Shown in pieces: positions 22,498-34,062 of a DNA stretch of 64,000 nt. This DNA comes from Epichloe hybrida. Its lineage: Eukaryota; Ascomycota; Sordariomycetes; Hypocreales; Clavicipitaceae. The notes under the pieces were generated by a model. The model saw nothing but the letters and a program-made list of their open reading frames with translations. It was not told the DNA's origin and made no database searches. Each line of letters opens with the position of its first letter. The first letter of the stretch is position 1. The DNA is taken from contig JAFEKR010000001.1 of NCBI GenBank assembly GCA_019022495.1, positions 6,944,001 through 7,008,000 on the forward strand, in the 5' to 3' direction. Position numbers and translations under genes: made by a program.

Positions 22498-24349
22498 ATG
22501 GATTCGTCGCCAGATGAAAATTCTTCGCGCAACAAGACCCCGTACCGAACGGCGGCGGCGGCGGCGGCTGCGGCGGCTCGAACACCAGTCAACCGCCGTG
22601 CTGCGAGTGCCGAGCCGCCCTCATCTCATCGTTCGGCCCTTCGCACACCCATCGATCGTACTTTGACTCGAGATCTCCTCAGCTCGGTCCGTCGCGGGGT
22701 ATCAGCCTCTGGTGGCCGCCGTAACAATGCGCCTACACCTCATGCCGCGGCTGCGCGTAGGGCGCTGGATCAGCGCCGCACTGCTTTACTCACGCCCGGG
22801 AAGGGTCGCCGGCAAAGTCTTAGGGAGCAACGAGAAACGCCCATGGGGCTGTTGCAGGATTTGGGTCGAGTGTTGGCGACGAACACAAGACCGATTGCCT
22901 CCTCGTCACCGAGAGATAAGCCTTCAAGCATAGCGCCTGTTCCTGAAGAGGATGAAGGCGAGGGCTACGACGACGACGACTTGCCCATACAACCTAGGCT
23001 GTCTTTACCTTTGAACGACGATGAAGAAGATTCTGAGTTGGTCCCACCTCGATCTGCAGGCTTGGAAGATGATACTGGGACTGTACCTAATGTCGAGCTG
23101 CCTATGCGAGCTCTTAGCGAGCAGCCGGGGAGATATTCTGGTATCAGTTTTGGAAGCAGGCGCGACAGCGACGTCTTTGACCGTGACGATGATACAGAGG
23201 ACATGGGCAGGCAATCCGACTTCTTTCCCGGGCTCTTGGAGGATCTACAAGCCAGGGCGAATGCGGCAGCAGATCCCACACTGAATCGGTAAGATACGCC
23301 CCAACGTAAGTATGTCTTGCTTGAGGAATGAAGAGCTGAAAATTCGGCAGCATTGATGTCGACGATGCAACAGTCACCACGGGCCAACGAGAAAGCGATT
23401 TCGGCCTGGAGATTCCTCCCGATGTAGCGGATCAGACAACATTCATGATGTCGGAACCACCAGCGGACGGCGGTGGTACGTCTCCCCTGCAGGAAAGGTC
23501 GATCGCAGAAGCAGGCGCTTACAATGCCGCCAACACGTCTGGTGTCGGGGATGTGACGCTTGACATAGGAGGCAATGACGTAGACGTGTACGATGACCCA
23601 GGTCCCGACCTTGATTTTGTCCAGAATGAGGATGAGGTCGACAGATACGCAGGGGATGAAGTAGACGTGGCGGAGGAAGAGGAGGGCGCTCAAGAGGCTG
23701 GGATGGAGGATCAGAGCGAATCAGCCCAACCTTCATCCGCAGCCAAGCCAAGGCAACAAACGAAGCCAAAGAAGCGCCAACGACGAATATCCAGATATGG
23801 GATTGAATACCCACCCTTGCCGCCTACCTTTGTGAAGAGAGTTGCGCAAACCGCTCTTCACTCATCCGGTCTAAGCAATCCACGTGTCTCTGCAGATACC
23901 TTGACTGCCTTGACGCAGGCTTCGGAATGGTTTTTCGAGCAAGTGGCCGATGACTTGGGAGCGTATGCAAATCATGCAAACCGCAACACGATTGAGGAGA
24001 GCGATGTGGCGACATTGATGAGACGGTACGTTCGGTGCAGTAATTCTTTCTTAACGAGGCCACCGTGACAATTTTGATTCCCCTTCTTCGCTCCTCTTCT
24101 CTTACTGTAAAGACAACTTTGTTCCGCCACAAGCAGTCCTTGTACATTCTAATTCTACTGTACAGACAGCGTCAGATCACGTCCGATGCTACCATGTTCT
24201 CACTCGCCCATCGACATTTACCGCGCGAACTGCTCCAAGAGCTGAAAATGCCCGTTCCCGTGGGCGGCAAAATACCCCGCAAACGGATACGCCCTGATGA
24301 TGACGAAACTGAAGATAGCTCCGAGGTCACGTGGACTCAGAGCTCGTGA
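22498..24349 (+). CDS. CENP-T-like inner kinetochore protein
   Basis: Orthologue of CENP-T (yeast Cnn1), which links centromeric chromatin to the Ndc80 complex. Exons 22498-23288, 23351-24025 and 24166-24349 join in phase, giving 549 aa. The start is the ATG of MDSSPDENSS, which follows a GC-rich leader. The N-terminal two thirds are disordered, basic then acidic, with a polyalanine tract (from about residue 20) and SP/TP sites suitable for Cdk phosphorylation, as expected for the Ndc80-binding arm. The C-terminal domain begins at about residue 435 (RISRYGIEYPPLPPTFVKR) and shows the histone fold with LTALTQASEWFFEQVADDLG and RNTIEESDVATLMRRQRQI, followed by LAHRHLPRELLQEL, the hallmark of CENP-T. 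It is convergent with SURF1: the two stop codons are 65 bp apart. Confidence 0.88.
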
Positions 24350-24413
24350 ATTCGAAGCGCTTACTTTATATAGTACATAAAGATGGGGGAGAGAGACCTC
24401 ATTGAGACGATGA

Positions 24414-25584
24414 TTACATGTGCTTGCTAGCCTGGACGCGTCGTGTAATGCTGGATGCTGGCTTTTTCAAGACCATGTAGAGCATGATTGCTGTAGCTAC
24501 AGACAAACCGTACCTGGTAATGCTTAGAACATGATGAGGGTTAAGAAGCTTATGTAAATGGGGGATTGGGATTGGGATCATCATGTCTTAAAGCGAAGAC
24601 ATACCATGTAAAAATATACTGAGCGTGGTTATTGCGCAAATTAACCTCGGCGGCCCTGCCGTACGGGATTCCCCTTGCCTCAAAGTCCATCATCCTCATG
24701 AACTCGGGCTCTGCACAGTTTGTCAGCTTAGTCGACTCCTTTATTTCTGCTTCCATTGCCACTAGAGTGGGACATTCGTGAGACCTACCCATCGTGACTT
24801 CTACCCACACAGCCTGACTGCCTGTCAGAGCAGCCATCTCCTTGACGTCAGGGAAGTAGAACTCGCCCTTGTCAGGCCTGTTCACGGGCGTGAACATGTT
24901 CTTCTCCCACGGCTCTCTGAGCAGCCCCTCCACCGTGACCTGGCCCCTCGGCAGACTATCCGGTCTGGATCTCTGATGCCGGTGCGCCTTGTTGATCCAT
25001 CCTCTGTTGACGAGGATGGTAGTGCCGTTTTCCCGCTCCAAGGGCGTGACAACCATGTATCCGTCCTTGCCGTCACGCATCCGCGGCCCAATGAGCATTT
25101 CCTGGTCATGACGGAACCGGCCTGTCGCGTAGACGCGGCGGTAATCGAAGTCGTGAATGGCAGAAGGGTCAATGGTCGGCGGGAGGGGGAGCGGGTCACG
25201 GACGAGACGGTCCTCGAACTTGGCAATGAGGTCGGATTTCCAGCCTAGGCGCTGGACTTGCCATGTTCCGAGGGCGAAGGCCGTGATGGGGATGAGAGCG
25301 AGGAGGAGGATGCCCGGTCCGTGTCTGCGGCCTGCGCGGACGATTTTCGGGGGCGCATCGAGGATGGACTGGAAGTTGGGGTCGTCGGCGGGCTGTTGCT
25401 TGTCTGCTTGGCGTCGAGGGGTGGTGGTGGTGGTGGTGGTGGTGGTGAAGTGGCGAGGGCGGGAGGGTGTTTGACGCACGATGCGGGTGTTTTTCGGTTG
25501 GGATGCGTGGTGGGCGAGTCTGGCTGCGCGTAGATGACGCAGTATTGTTGTTGTCGTCGTCGTCGTTGTTCTGGGGCAGTTCAT
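24414..25584 (-). CDS. SHY1: SURF1/Shy1 cytochrome c oxidase assembly protein
   Basis: Inner mitochondrial membrane protein of the SURF1 family, needed for maturation of Cox1 in complex IV. Exons 25584-24789, 24710-24605 and 24513-24414 have introns of 78 and 91 nt and matching phases; 333 aa. The first intron stays open when translated, so it is easily missed; removing it restores EVTMEPEFMRMMDFEARGIP. The N-terminus is a basic, Thr-rich presequence with two ACC/ACA-driven polythreonine runs. Two membrane helices frame the protein: ILLLALIPITAFALGTW near residue 90 and SVATAIMLYMVL near the C-terminus. Family motifs visible are GTWQVQRLGWKSDLI, FDYRRVYATGRF, GYMVVTPLER, ILVNRGW and HAQYIFTWY. 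The start at 25584 is the first ATG; the frame runs upstream without one. Confidence 0.92.
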
Positions 25585-26161
25585 TGTGGGTGGGTGGTGG
25601 TTTGTTGGTGAGGGAGACAACAAGCACCCATTTATTTGATGAGCTTGCTTGTTTGGTTCTGCGGGTGGTTTGTCGTCGAAGAAGGCTCTCAAGTCCGGTC
25701 ACCGATCCGATTGGTCCACTTTGCACCGGGGCCAGACAAGACCGGGAGCGCGGGAAGAAGGCTCCGGTTTTTTAGTGGGCTCGCTCCACCGCCTGCCTCA
25801 AGCAGACGATTGATTTGTCGCTGTCCTGGCTGTTTGCTGTCAGATGTCATGATTCGCTCCGCTCTGGGTAACGTGTACAAACGTACTCTCAAATTGAACC
25901 CCCAATTGCAACACCTTGCCTTGTTCCTATAACTCGAACCTCTGCATCCAGACTTTCAGAGCTATCCTCCTAGATTCCGTCACTTGATACGTGGCCACAC
26001 GCTCAATTCATCAAAACGATTGCCGCCCGTCATTTTATTCTCACTCACTTTACTTTTTACAAATGCAAGCTGGAGTTCGTTGAGGCTCTTTGACCTTTGG
26101 AATTCAGTGCGCCCCTCCCTCACCCTCAGAGAACTTTCTGGGCAAGAATCTCCCGTCCGCC
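25585..26161. other. Divergent intergenic region between SURF1 and UBX genes
   Basis: A shared upstream region for two divergently transcribed genes. No gene or named regulatory site recognised. Confidence 0.45.
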
Positions 26162-27760
26162 ATGTTCTACGAGGGCACCCTCCAAGAGGGCATATCTACC
26201 GCTGTTGGACAGCAGAAATTGGTATTTTGTTTGGTCGCGAGTAAGAACATTGTGATGCCGAATGACTTGTTGAGCTGAAGAGTCGGGAGCTGACGGAAAC
26301 AGATGAGAATGACGAAAGCCAGACCTGGGAGAATGAGTACTTGCGAGATGAATCTGTGAGTTTGCACTACTTCAAGACATGCTCCCAAACAAGAACATAA
26401 CAAATGCGAGAAAGGAAGCAATGGGGGAAAAAAAATTAATAATCCTGACATGATTGCGCAATAGCTCAAAGATGTCATTGCCAAACGAGCCGTTGCGTTA
26501 AGGTTGACGGCAGGCACAGAGGAGGCTGGCTACCTGGCGCAGATATTCCCGCTGCCTCAGACCCCGACCATTGTCATCATGAAGCATGGTGAGTTGAAAG
26601 AATACATTGCCGCCGGCACGAGCAAGGACGAGTTTTTCCGCCGGGTCCAGCATTCCTTCGACATGCCGCCCTCGCCCTCTCGCTCGTCTGCGTCGACCGC
26701 GCAGCGACCAGACTCTGATGCCCTGTCTTCCTCGCCGCCCACCATCTCTGCTGCCCCAGCCAGCACCTCGAGCTTGGCTGGTGTTCCACCGACAATCGAA
26801 CAGTCCGATAACGTACGGCGTGTACTGGAGCAGCGGGCCGCGAAACAAGAGGCCGCTAAGCAGGCGGCTGAGAAAAAGGCCACGGAGGATGATTCGGCAA
26901 GACAGAAGCTGCAGACGGAGAAGGAAGCAGAAGCCAGGAAGAGCACGCAGAAGCAGACGGAGCTACTGAAGAAGAAGAAGCAGCAAGAGGCGGAGGAGAG
27001 GAGGCGGATACTGAAGCGGATCCAGGACGACAAGGACGAGAGACGGAAGCAGGCGCAAGAACGAGAGCTGCAGCGGGTGGGAAGTCAGCCGAGGGGCGAT
27101 TCACCTTCATCGGTCGCTAATGGCGCTTGTTCGCCGTCGACAAGACCATCTTCCACCAGGACCGGCGAATATACGTCCATCCAAGTGCGGTTGTTCGATG
27201 GGTCAACCATTCGATCACGGTTCAAAACGACGTCTGCAGTAAAAGATGTCCGAAAGTGGGTGGACGAAGCTCGCACAGATGGCTCGGTGCCGTACTCGTT
27301 CAAACAGCTGCTCACGCCGCTGCCCAACAGATCAATCGACGATACCGAAGAAGATGAGTCAATGGGCGAAGTGGGGTTGTCTCCGTCATCGACACTCATC
27401 CTGGTTCCCATTCGTAACTATGCCTCTGCGTACGGTGACTCATCCCCGGGCGTTTTTTCTCGGGTAACCGGGTTAATTTTGGGAGTCTTCACATGGTTGT
27501 TCGGATTACTAGGTCTCGGCGGCGGCAGCAACGACCAGCCTGCTCCGGGGCAGTCCGCAAACTCCATGTCGGCGCCAGCCAAGAACCGTCGTGTTCAAGG
27601 GTTTGAGAAGTCCAATGATGGGCGACGAGACCATCAGTTGTACAATGGGAATTCGGTAAGTCCTTGGAATCTCTACAGTTTGTGGAATGAGAGTCGAGAC
27701 TAACTGCGCCGTAAAAAGTTGAATTTTGAACCGAGGCCTGACGAGGATGAAAAGAAGTAG
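26162..27760 (+). CDS. UBX-domain protein (UBXN4/erasin-like, membrane-associated Cdc48 adaptor)
   Basis: Exons 26162-26240, 26303-26355, 26465-27655 and 27719-27760 join in phase (62, 109 and 63-nt introns), giving 454 aa. The N-terminal 110 residues resemble the UAS/thioredoxin-like region of UBX proteins (MFYEGTLQEGISTA, ESQTWENEYL, and TPTIVIMKHGELKEYI). A long charged coiled coil (EQRAAKQEAAKQAAEKK) spans about 160-250. The UBX domain lies at about 280-365: TSIQVRLFDGSTIRSRF, then SVPYSFKQLLTPLPNR in place of the canonical FPR turn, then LVP. A hydrophobic hairpin (GLILGVFTWLFGLLGLGG) follows, suggesting an ER-membrane anchor as in erasin/Ubx2-type adaptors. The expected role is recruiting Cdc48/p97 to ubiquitinated membrane substrates. 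The final exon encodes only 13 codons ending KK. Confidence 0.88.
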
Positions 27761-28208
27761 GTGTTTGGTGTTTGTCAAGGGGGTCGTCCGTCAATGGAGG
27801 TGTCTAGCTTGGCATGCAGTAATCTGTAAATCAAGGAAAATCGATGATAACGAGTTATCGCATGGAAAAATAGCGCAGTACCATCCATCCCACGCCTCAA
27901 ATTGCCCACAATCAAGTCGTTCACAAAAAAAACGCAAAGAAACCAACCTTTACGGCATAGAACACGTGGAAATTCTGTTTGATCCAAGTACTGCAACCCC
28001 AGATTCATGAAACGTGTGATTTGTCCCAGTGCAGCAGAGCAGGAATGCCATTTATATATAATACAAGACAAGAACACTCAGGCAGGGTCCCCAAGTGAAA
28101 TCGTATAGTCCCATCAATCCTCCCCCGCAGACATTTTTTCACCACCCACCACGTCTGCTCATTTCGTTTCGTTCGCCACATCGTCTTCCCCGTCCATCGT
28201 TCCCCATC
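27761..28208. other. Convergent intergenic region
   Basis: This holds the 3' flanks of the UBX and MIX17-like genes. No gene seen. Confidence 0.45.
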
Positions 28209-28781
28209 CTAGTACTGCCTAGCAGCCGCCTGACAAGCCTTCAACTGCTCCAGGTACCAATTGCAGATCTGCATGTTGCCGCCGTTGTCGTCCATGCACT
28301 TGGTGAACTGCTGCGTGGCAGCCTGGCAGTTGTTGCCCCATTCCTGCTGCTGCTGCTGGGCCTGAGCCTGCACAGGCTGGGGAGCCGTCTCCGAGGAACC
28401 GCCTCCGAACAAGCCGCCGATTGCGTGGCCGACCGAGGAACCGATGGCGACGCCGCTTCGTATCCTAGTTAGCCTCTGTTCGATAAAGGGATTGTTGGTC
28501 CATGTTTGGACCATTTTAAGGCAAGAGTAGAGTGATTTGGAGGACGGATTCAAGCGGGATGGGGGATGGGGGAGGGGGTTGTTCACATACGCAGCGGTAC
28601 TGGCCATCTGGCCGAACAGTCCTGGGCCTTGGGACGCGACGGGCGCGGCGGGAGTCATCTGCTGGGGAGCGGCTATTGTCGAGGCAGGACGCTGCTGCTG
28701 GGGCATGGGCGATGCCGCTGCGGCGGTGGGACGGGTGGAAGCCCGCGTGGCGGGACGGCCGGCAGAACGGTTGCGAGGCAT
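28209..28781 (-). CDS. MIX17: MIX17/CHCHD2-CHCHD10-like twin CX9C mitochondrial protein
   Basis: Small intermembrane-space protein of the Mix17 (Mic17) family, homologous to animal CHCHD2/10. Exons 28781-28591 and 28455-28209 with a 135-nt intron (branch CTAAC) give 145 aa. The N-terminus is basic and Ala/Pro-rich (MPRNRSAGRPATRASTRP), a plausible targeting sequence. A conserved hydrophobic Gly-rich stretch spans the splice junction (GQMASTAAGVAIGSSVGHAIGG). The CHCH domain has two CX9C motifs, CQAATQQFTKC and CNWYLEQLKAC, which form two disulfides through the Mia40 relay. Between them lies a Gln-rich linker. Reading through the intron gives a false insertion, so the spliced version is preferred. 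Confidence 0.9.
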   Translation of the reverse strand: MPRNRSAGRPATRASTRPTAAAASPMPQQQRPASTIAAPQQMTPAAPVASQGPGLFGQMASTAAYVNNPLPHPPSRLNPSSKSLYSCLKMVQTWTNNPFIEQRLTRIRSGVAIGSSVGHAIGGLFGGGSSETAPQPVQAQAQQQQQEWGNNCQAATQQFTKCMDDNGGNMQICNWYLEQLKACQAAARQY

Positions 28782-29416
28782 GGCGATGAGGTTGGGGGTT
28801 TTTTTTTCTTCCTTTTTCGTCGGAGAGCTCGAGGGGGTGAGATGAGAATAGGTGAAGAGCGAAAGAAGTGAAGAGGAAGAAGAAGAAGATTTGGCGATGG
28901 GGGATTCTCGAGAATTCCAAGGCCAATCAGAAGACGGTGTGGATTTGTGGGCGGGGCGCCGGCCTCGGCAGGGGTCCCGTCCTCGGGTTGGCCATGGCAA
29001 TGTCAGTCAAGGTCAAGTTTGGCATTGGCGTGCGTGATGATGGCTTCGTTGCTGCTGCCGGGGCCGTGAAATTAGGCTACTGATGAGCTAGCTGATTTGG
29101 AGATGGACAGATGGCCAAGATGCCATCATTGTTTGCGGGCAATGTATTGTCCATAAGGTAATCCGTATGTACTACATGTATATATTTCTTGGACTTGGAT
29201 TCCAAAACGCCCGTGGCTCAGAATTGCACTTACGCCTCCGCACTCCTGTACCATGCCATGATGAGAAAGAACAAAGCGACGAGAACCAATGCCATAAACG
29301 CCCGCGTCAAAGCCAAAAAATCCCCGCATCGAAGAGCAAACCTCGAATGCAAACGCGCGCCATTCCATCCATACTCGCCGGCGCCTCACAACAACCCCCA
29401 ACGGCCATCATCCCAT
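28782..29416. other. Intergenic between MIX17-like and LRP1-like
   Basis: Promoter side of MIX17-like and 3' flank of LRP1-like. Short open frames on both strands are not supported. A poly-T run near 28799-28807 adjoins the MIX17 leader. Confidence 0.45.
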
Positions 29417-30193
29417 TCACCTTTTCTTACCCCTCCCCTTTCCCTTCTGTCTTCTTTTCCTGCTACTACCCTGTCCTTCGCCGCCTTCCGCCGCCGACGC
29501 CCCAGAGTCATCAGCAGGGCGCTTCTTTCCCTCCACAGACCTGAGAAGCGCCTTGGCGCGCTCTTCAGAAATCTTCTCCGCCAATTTGTTGCTCAGAGTC
29601 TTGTTGCCAGCCTAGGTGTATTAAATTCGGATTAGAAAAAAAAAAGGGTGTGTCCTCGAATTCCACTCGCCACACCACAAGGGGCGCCTAAAGTGGGCGG
29701 AGAAGTGAAGAAAAATAGAACGAGCAGGAAAGAAAACATACCAAGTCGGCCTTGAGGATACGCGCAGCAGCTTCCTGGTTCACCACCAGGGTTCTCGTCC
29801 CCTCGGGCTCTTCCACCGCCTTGATCTTCCCGAAATATTGCTGCACACGCTTCAACTCAATGTATACGGCGTGGTTTTGGGCGTCCGCGCCTTGGAGACG
29901 AAGATAGGCTGGCGCGAGTGGAAGCACATCGTGGTTAGCGAAGCATTTCTGCAGTACGCGAAAGGAGGTGCTGGCAAAGGCACAGGCGCAGGCGCAGGGG
30001 AGGCGGTCTCACAGAAGAGAAGTGATTCTATAGAATAGGCGGTGAGGGAGAACAGTTTGGCCTTGTCGAGTAACGGTAACTGAGATGCCCTCTCATTGAG
30101 GTTGTTGAGCAGAGGTGACAATGCATCTTCGAGTCTGTCGAGCTGCACATCCAGCTTGTCCAAGTGTGGAATGATGTCTTTGACGTCGGCCAT
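29417..30193 (-). CDS. LRP1: LRP1/Rrp47-like nuclear exosome cofactor (C1D family)
   Basis: Partner of the exosome nuclease Rrp6, acting in 3' processing of rRNA, snRNA and snoRNA in the nucleus. Exons 30193-30013, 29908-29742 and 29611-29417 join in phase; 180 aa, typical of the family. The Sas10/C1D domain is at the N-terminus: MADVKDIIPHLDKLDVQLDR, LSPLLNNLNERASQLPLLDK, LTAYSIESLLFSYLRLQG and HAVYIELKRVQQYFGKIKA. After it come a conserved NQEAAARIL helix and a basic tail (KKRPADD, SSRKRRQKGKGRGKKR) for RNA binding. The start is the ATG at 30193. Confidence 0.92.
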
Positions 30194-30648
30194 GATGGGA
30201 AATATTGTGTGCAGTCACGCAGAACACTGAACGTGCTTTTTGGGAACGTGACCGGGCGGGTTGGGTTGTCATCGGTTGGTTCGTTCAAAGCCTCGTTTGA
30301 ACGAAATATGAGAAAGTTGGCGACTTGAAGTCGCCCGTGGGCCGTGGCTGAGAAGTGGGGCTCAAGCCAGATGCCAAATCGGTGCACGTGCTGGCAGCAG
30401 CCACACCACCATCACCATGCGACATACTGCGAACACATGGCTTTATCATTTTATCATCTGGCCGATACATTTTGATTCATAGCAAGTCGTCTCTGCCAAG
30501 TATCCTCCCATGCAGCCACACTTCACTTCTTTGCCTCGCGATGGGCACGTTGTCTATAACAGGCTTCATGGCACAGATAGCCTTTCATGCCATTCGAATC
30601 GACAATCTCTTTCGCTCCAATATTTCCCGGCCAGGTTCCCCTCACGAG

Positions 30649-32845
30649 TCACAAGTGCAACTGTTGTTTAACAGTCCACTCGTCCACCTTGCTAGACTTC
30701 TCCACCGCGCTTGCCATCAATTCTTCCGTCTGTCGTTGGAAAATTTCCTTACGCATTACCTCTTCCCTCCCCAAGGCTTTAGCCGATATTCCTTTCATGC
30801 TCGGCGTCGAAACACCGGGTATCAACATACTGGCCATCCCTGGCGGTGCGGCGCCGCCACCCATGGGCATGACATCTGCCGGCAAATTTTGGTGTTCATT
30901 GAACAATTGGTCTCGGAGGATGAGCATGGAGGGCACACGGACATTCAGCTGCGGTGAATGTTAGCGACCCAAGGACTGTGCCTGTTCTGTCATCTATCAT
31001 GCCTCTTGGGGGGGCGTGTAGGCAAAATCTCGAGCATTGTGATTCGCGCACCTGTGAAAGCATAATGCCGTATCGCACGCCCAGAGCATTACCAATTGCC
31101 TTCAGCCGGCCTTTGACCCATATTCTCTGGAAGTCCGTAAGATAATCCTGCCCTTGAATGCAGGTCAATGGCCAGAGCAAGAAGTATCCTGCCAAACCCT
31201 TTTCAGACGCATCTTCGCCGCAGCCAAAGTTGGAATGCGTCGCGCTTTCTCGAAGATCCTTGCGCTTGTCGAACAATCCCATCTGGTAAGGTACTGAAGA
31301 AATGACATCTGTGACTGCCTCGACCACTGTGCTTACGGTTGACGCATATTCTGGAGTCGTACGGTAATCGGTGGGGAAGTTGACCCAGGCAGTAAGTCGT
31401 ATGATAAGAGACGCCAATATGATACGCATGCAACGCATCACGTTCCATAAGTTGACCACCCACAAGTCGCCATAAGTATCGATTCGTCCGGGGAACACCT
31501 CCGCCTTAGAGTAGTCGCATTTTGGGTTATATGGCTCCCAGGCGACGGTTTTGCAAGCGTAGTGCTCTGGCAGTTGCTCTAACCACGTCTTTATCTCGGC
31601 ATTGAGGGACTTGCAAGCATCAATTCTGTCTTTCACGAGCTTCACGTTTGCTGTTGAACGTGTCGTTATGGTGGCCAGGAGGCCGTTGACTTCATGTTTG
31701 AGCTCTCCCACGCGACTGCTGAGTTGCAGCAGTTCCGTGTTGCACACATGGCTGACCGGATCATCTACCCACCAATCCACGTCCAGTGTCGGAGCCTTGC
31801 CGGTGCTCAAGGCGTGAATAATCTGGAGGGGAGACTGTGAGCGCTATTCGGCACAATGTTCATTGGCAACTCGCTTGCCCGCTTTTACTTACCATTTGTG
31901 TACGGACGGCGATGAATAGGTCCAGGCCAATCTTTGACTTTAGCTGCCCCCGACCGCGAGCTTTCACCAGCTGGATGGCTCCCTCTATATGTGAGCTCCA
32001 TGCCAACATGCCCAGAGTCTTGGCAGTGATGTTTTCGAAAAGTCCAAGTAGCAAAATAGCAGCTAGTGTCTCGTCACACTTGGTTAAGATAGGATCCTTG
32101 AGAGCGGTACATGTAGAGGCAAGAGCCTTCGTGTAGAACCCCAGTGCCTCCTTGTCAAAATCGTTTCCAGTACCAACCCGGTTGTTGAGAGAGGCTAGAG
32201 AACAGGCCTTGAAGGCGTATATGAAATGAGGAGAGGCATTCTCGGTTTTCAATAGTGGAACAACAAACTCAAAGAAACCCCTGGTGGTTGTTAAGCCTTG
32301 ACGTGGAATCAAGACATAGTTGGAAATAAAATGACATGCACCCATTTCCTCAAGAGAAAGCCGGGGGTGGGGTTTGACGCATCTGTCGCCTGAGGCGTAA
32401 CCCCTTTTTAAATCAGACGATGAACCAGCACCTGCTTCGAGCTTGGGGGCTAGAACTTTCGTCGCCGTTTGTCGAGCCTCGATCTTCCCTGGCGTGTTCC
32501 CGCCCTCGCTACTCGACGATGGAGGTGATTGATCTACAATCTTGTATCCAGGGCAATTTCGTCGTCCCTTGGCGCATTGTTTGCAAGTCGGTCGTGCCTC
32601 ATCACACTTGAGATCATTTTGTCAGTGCAAGTAGCAAAAGAAAGTTAAAAAAGCGTTGTGAGAATGAACAAGTTGTTGATTCAAAGCTGAATAGCGAACG
32701 ATGCCTGGGAGAAAAACGGATCAAAACGATCTTTCGAGCTTGGGCCCCGAATGGCCATGGAAGAGACCCAAAAAAAAAGACATACTTTGATTCGGCGGAT
32801 TCTGCACATTTGGCAACCCCGCGAGGCTTTATCTCTAAAAGCCAT
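30649..32845 (-). CDS. Zn(2)Cys(6) fungal transcription factor
   Basis: Gal4-type binuclear cluster regulator, 614 aa, assembled from exons 32845-32786, 32606-31893, 31822-31052 and 30948-30649, all phase 0 with GT-AG borders. The zinc cluster is split by the first intron: CQMCRIRRIK on exon 1 joins CDEARPTCKQCAKGRRNCPGY on exon 2, giving the full C-x2-C-x6-C-x6-C-x2-C-x6-C spacing at residues about 11-38. A Ser-rich linker follows, then a large helical region like the fungal-specific domain (FFEFVVPLLKTEN, LAAILLLGLFENI, HIEGAIQLVKARG), which is common in regulators of this DUF3468-like group. The C-terminal exon carries MGGGAAPPGMASML and a charged helix. Targets cannot be predicted; no adjacent pathway genes suggest one. 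Confidence 0.88.
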
Positions 32846-34062
32846 GATCACGATACCTTCGTCTTCTTCAATGCCAGGTGAAGATTGGTGGTGGGGATCC
32901 GGTCACTTGAGAAACTTGAGGAAAATGCGAGGCAGGCCGGGGGTATCTATGCAAATGGGATAGGCAATGACGATGCTGCTGCTCTGGACCGTTGACGACT
33001 GCCGATGTCATTCATGGAGCCTTATCAATAGTGCTGTCTCTGCCGTATCAGGGTGCCAGTGCCAGGGCAAGCAACGTTAGTATTGCCCCCCCTGAATTAT
33101 TTGACAAATCTACATGCCCCAGTTATTCGTTCCTCTCTAACAGCTATAATTATCTGTAATAAGTAATACTACTACATTATTAGAGAGCTCCCAGCTTCAA
33201 GGGAAATGCGTAAGGTATATAGCGCTACAAAAGAGTATATCTATTTCTATGCAAGCTACTCGTACTAAAAGGTACTAGCCCCTATCTCATTCAATTCCTA
33301 GCTAATATCTAATTGGCTTAATTACCCCTGCGATGTAGATTTGTAAAGGAGTGTGTACAATGTAAGGTCCGTGTTATCCCCGTCGACTGCGAGCAGGGGA
33401 CCCCTCCAACCCCCAGTCATGTTACTAGTAACTAAGGCTGACAATAACCCTGTCCCAGCTGTACGGAATACATGGAGACATGTGATGATCGCCCGGCAAA
33501 TCCAAAAGAAGTGGGGCGCGGCACGATGAACCAACCGCAATGACTTCGTAGCGATGGAATCGTGGCGAAACGGGGCAATCAGGGTAAGCCGGTGCGATTT
33601 CGAATCCTGCAGGTGTCAGTTTTTTGCCGCCACCGCAATTTTGGCCTGTCAACATGTTACTCGTCATCTTTTCAAGCGATACTGTAATTAGGCTGCGACC
33701 GGGGCGCGTCTTAACAAAGTTGCTTGCCAAGCACTCGAAGGCTACTTTTTTTTTTTTTCAGCTGTGGCAAGTGCTCATTTCGTTGGTGAAGAAGTGGACC
33801 ATCTTGAATTCTCGTGAAAGATCTGTTATTGGCCTGCTGCCCCTAGTCGTGTACCTCCTGGCACGGAGTCGGCCCATAAAAAAAATTGTTGTGTTATTCA
33901 TAAAACGTGCCCCGCGGCTTACGAATCAAGAACAAAGAGGTACTGCTGTGACTCAACTCGGTAGGCAACCCACCCCTCGCCCACCAAATTAACATTTCAG
34001 ATTCCCTGAATACCGTTGACCACATCGAGCCTGAATTATTCCCCAGCTAGGGTACCAATACC
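32846..34062. other. Intergenic with an AT-rich island
   Basis: No gene supported. About 33080-33340 is AT-rich with several stop-dense frames and differs from its flanks, so it may be an old transposon fragment. From about 33340 to 34000 GC content returns to normal. The last part is the upstream region of IleRS. A T homopolymer lies at about 33748-33759. Confidence 0.45.

Noticed and set aside
24550..24788. Retained coding sequence with EIKESTKLTNCAEP and RHDDPNPNPPFT in SURF1
   Set aside because: These are introns that stay open; both have GT-AG borders and removing them restores the SURF1 motifs and second membrane helix.
28095..28472. A + strand open frame over the MIX17-like gene
   Set aside because: Shadow of the CX9C gene on the other strand.
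33540..33620. A tRNA-like look (TGGCGAAACGGGG followed later by GATTTCGAATCC)
   Set aside because: The arms do not pair into a cloverleaf with a proper acceptor stem, so I do not call a tRNA.
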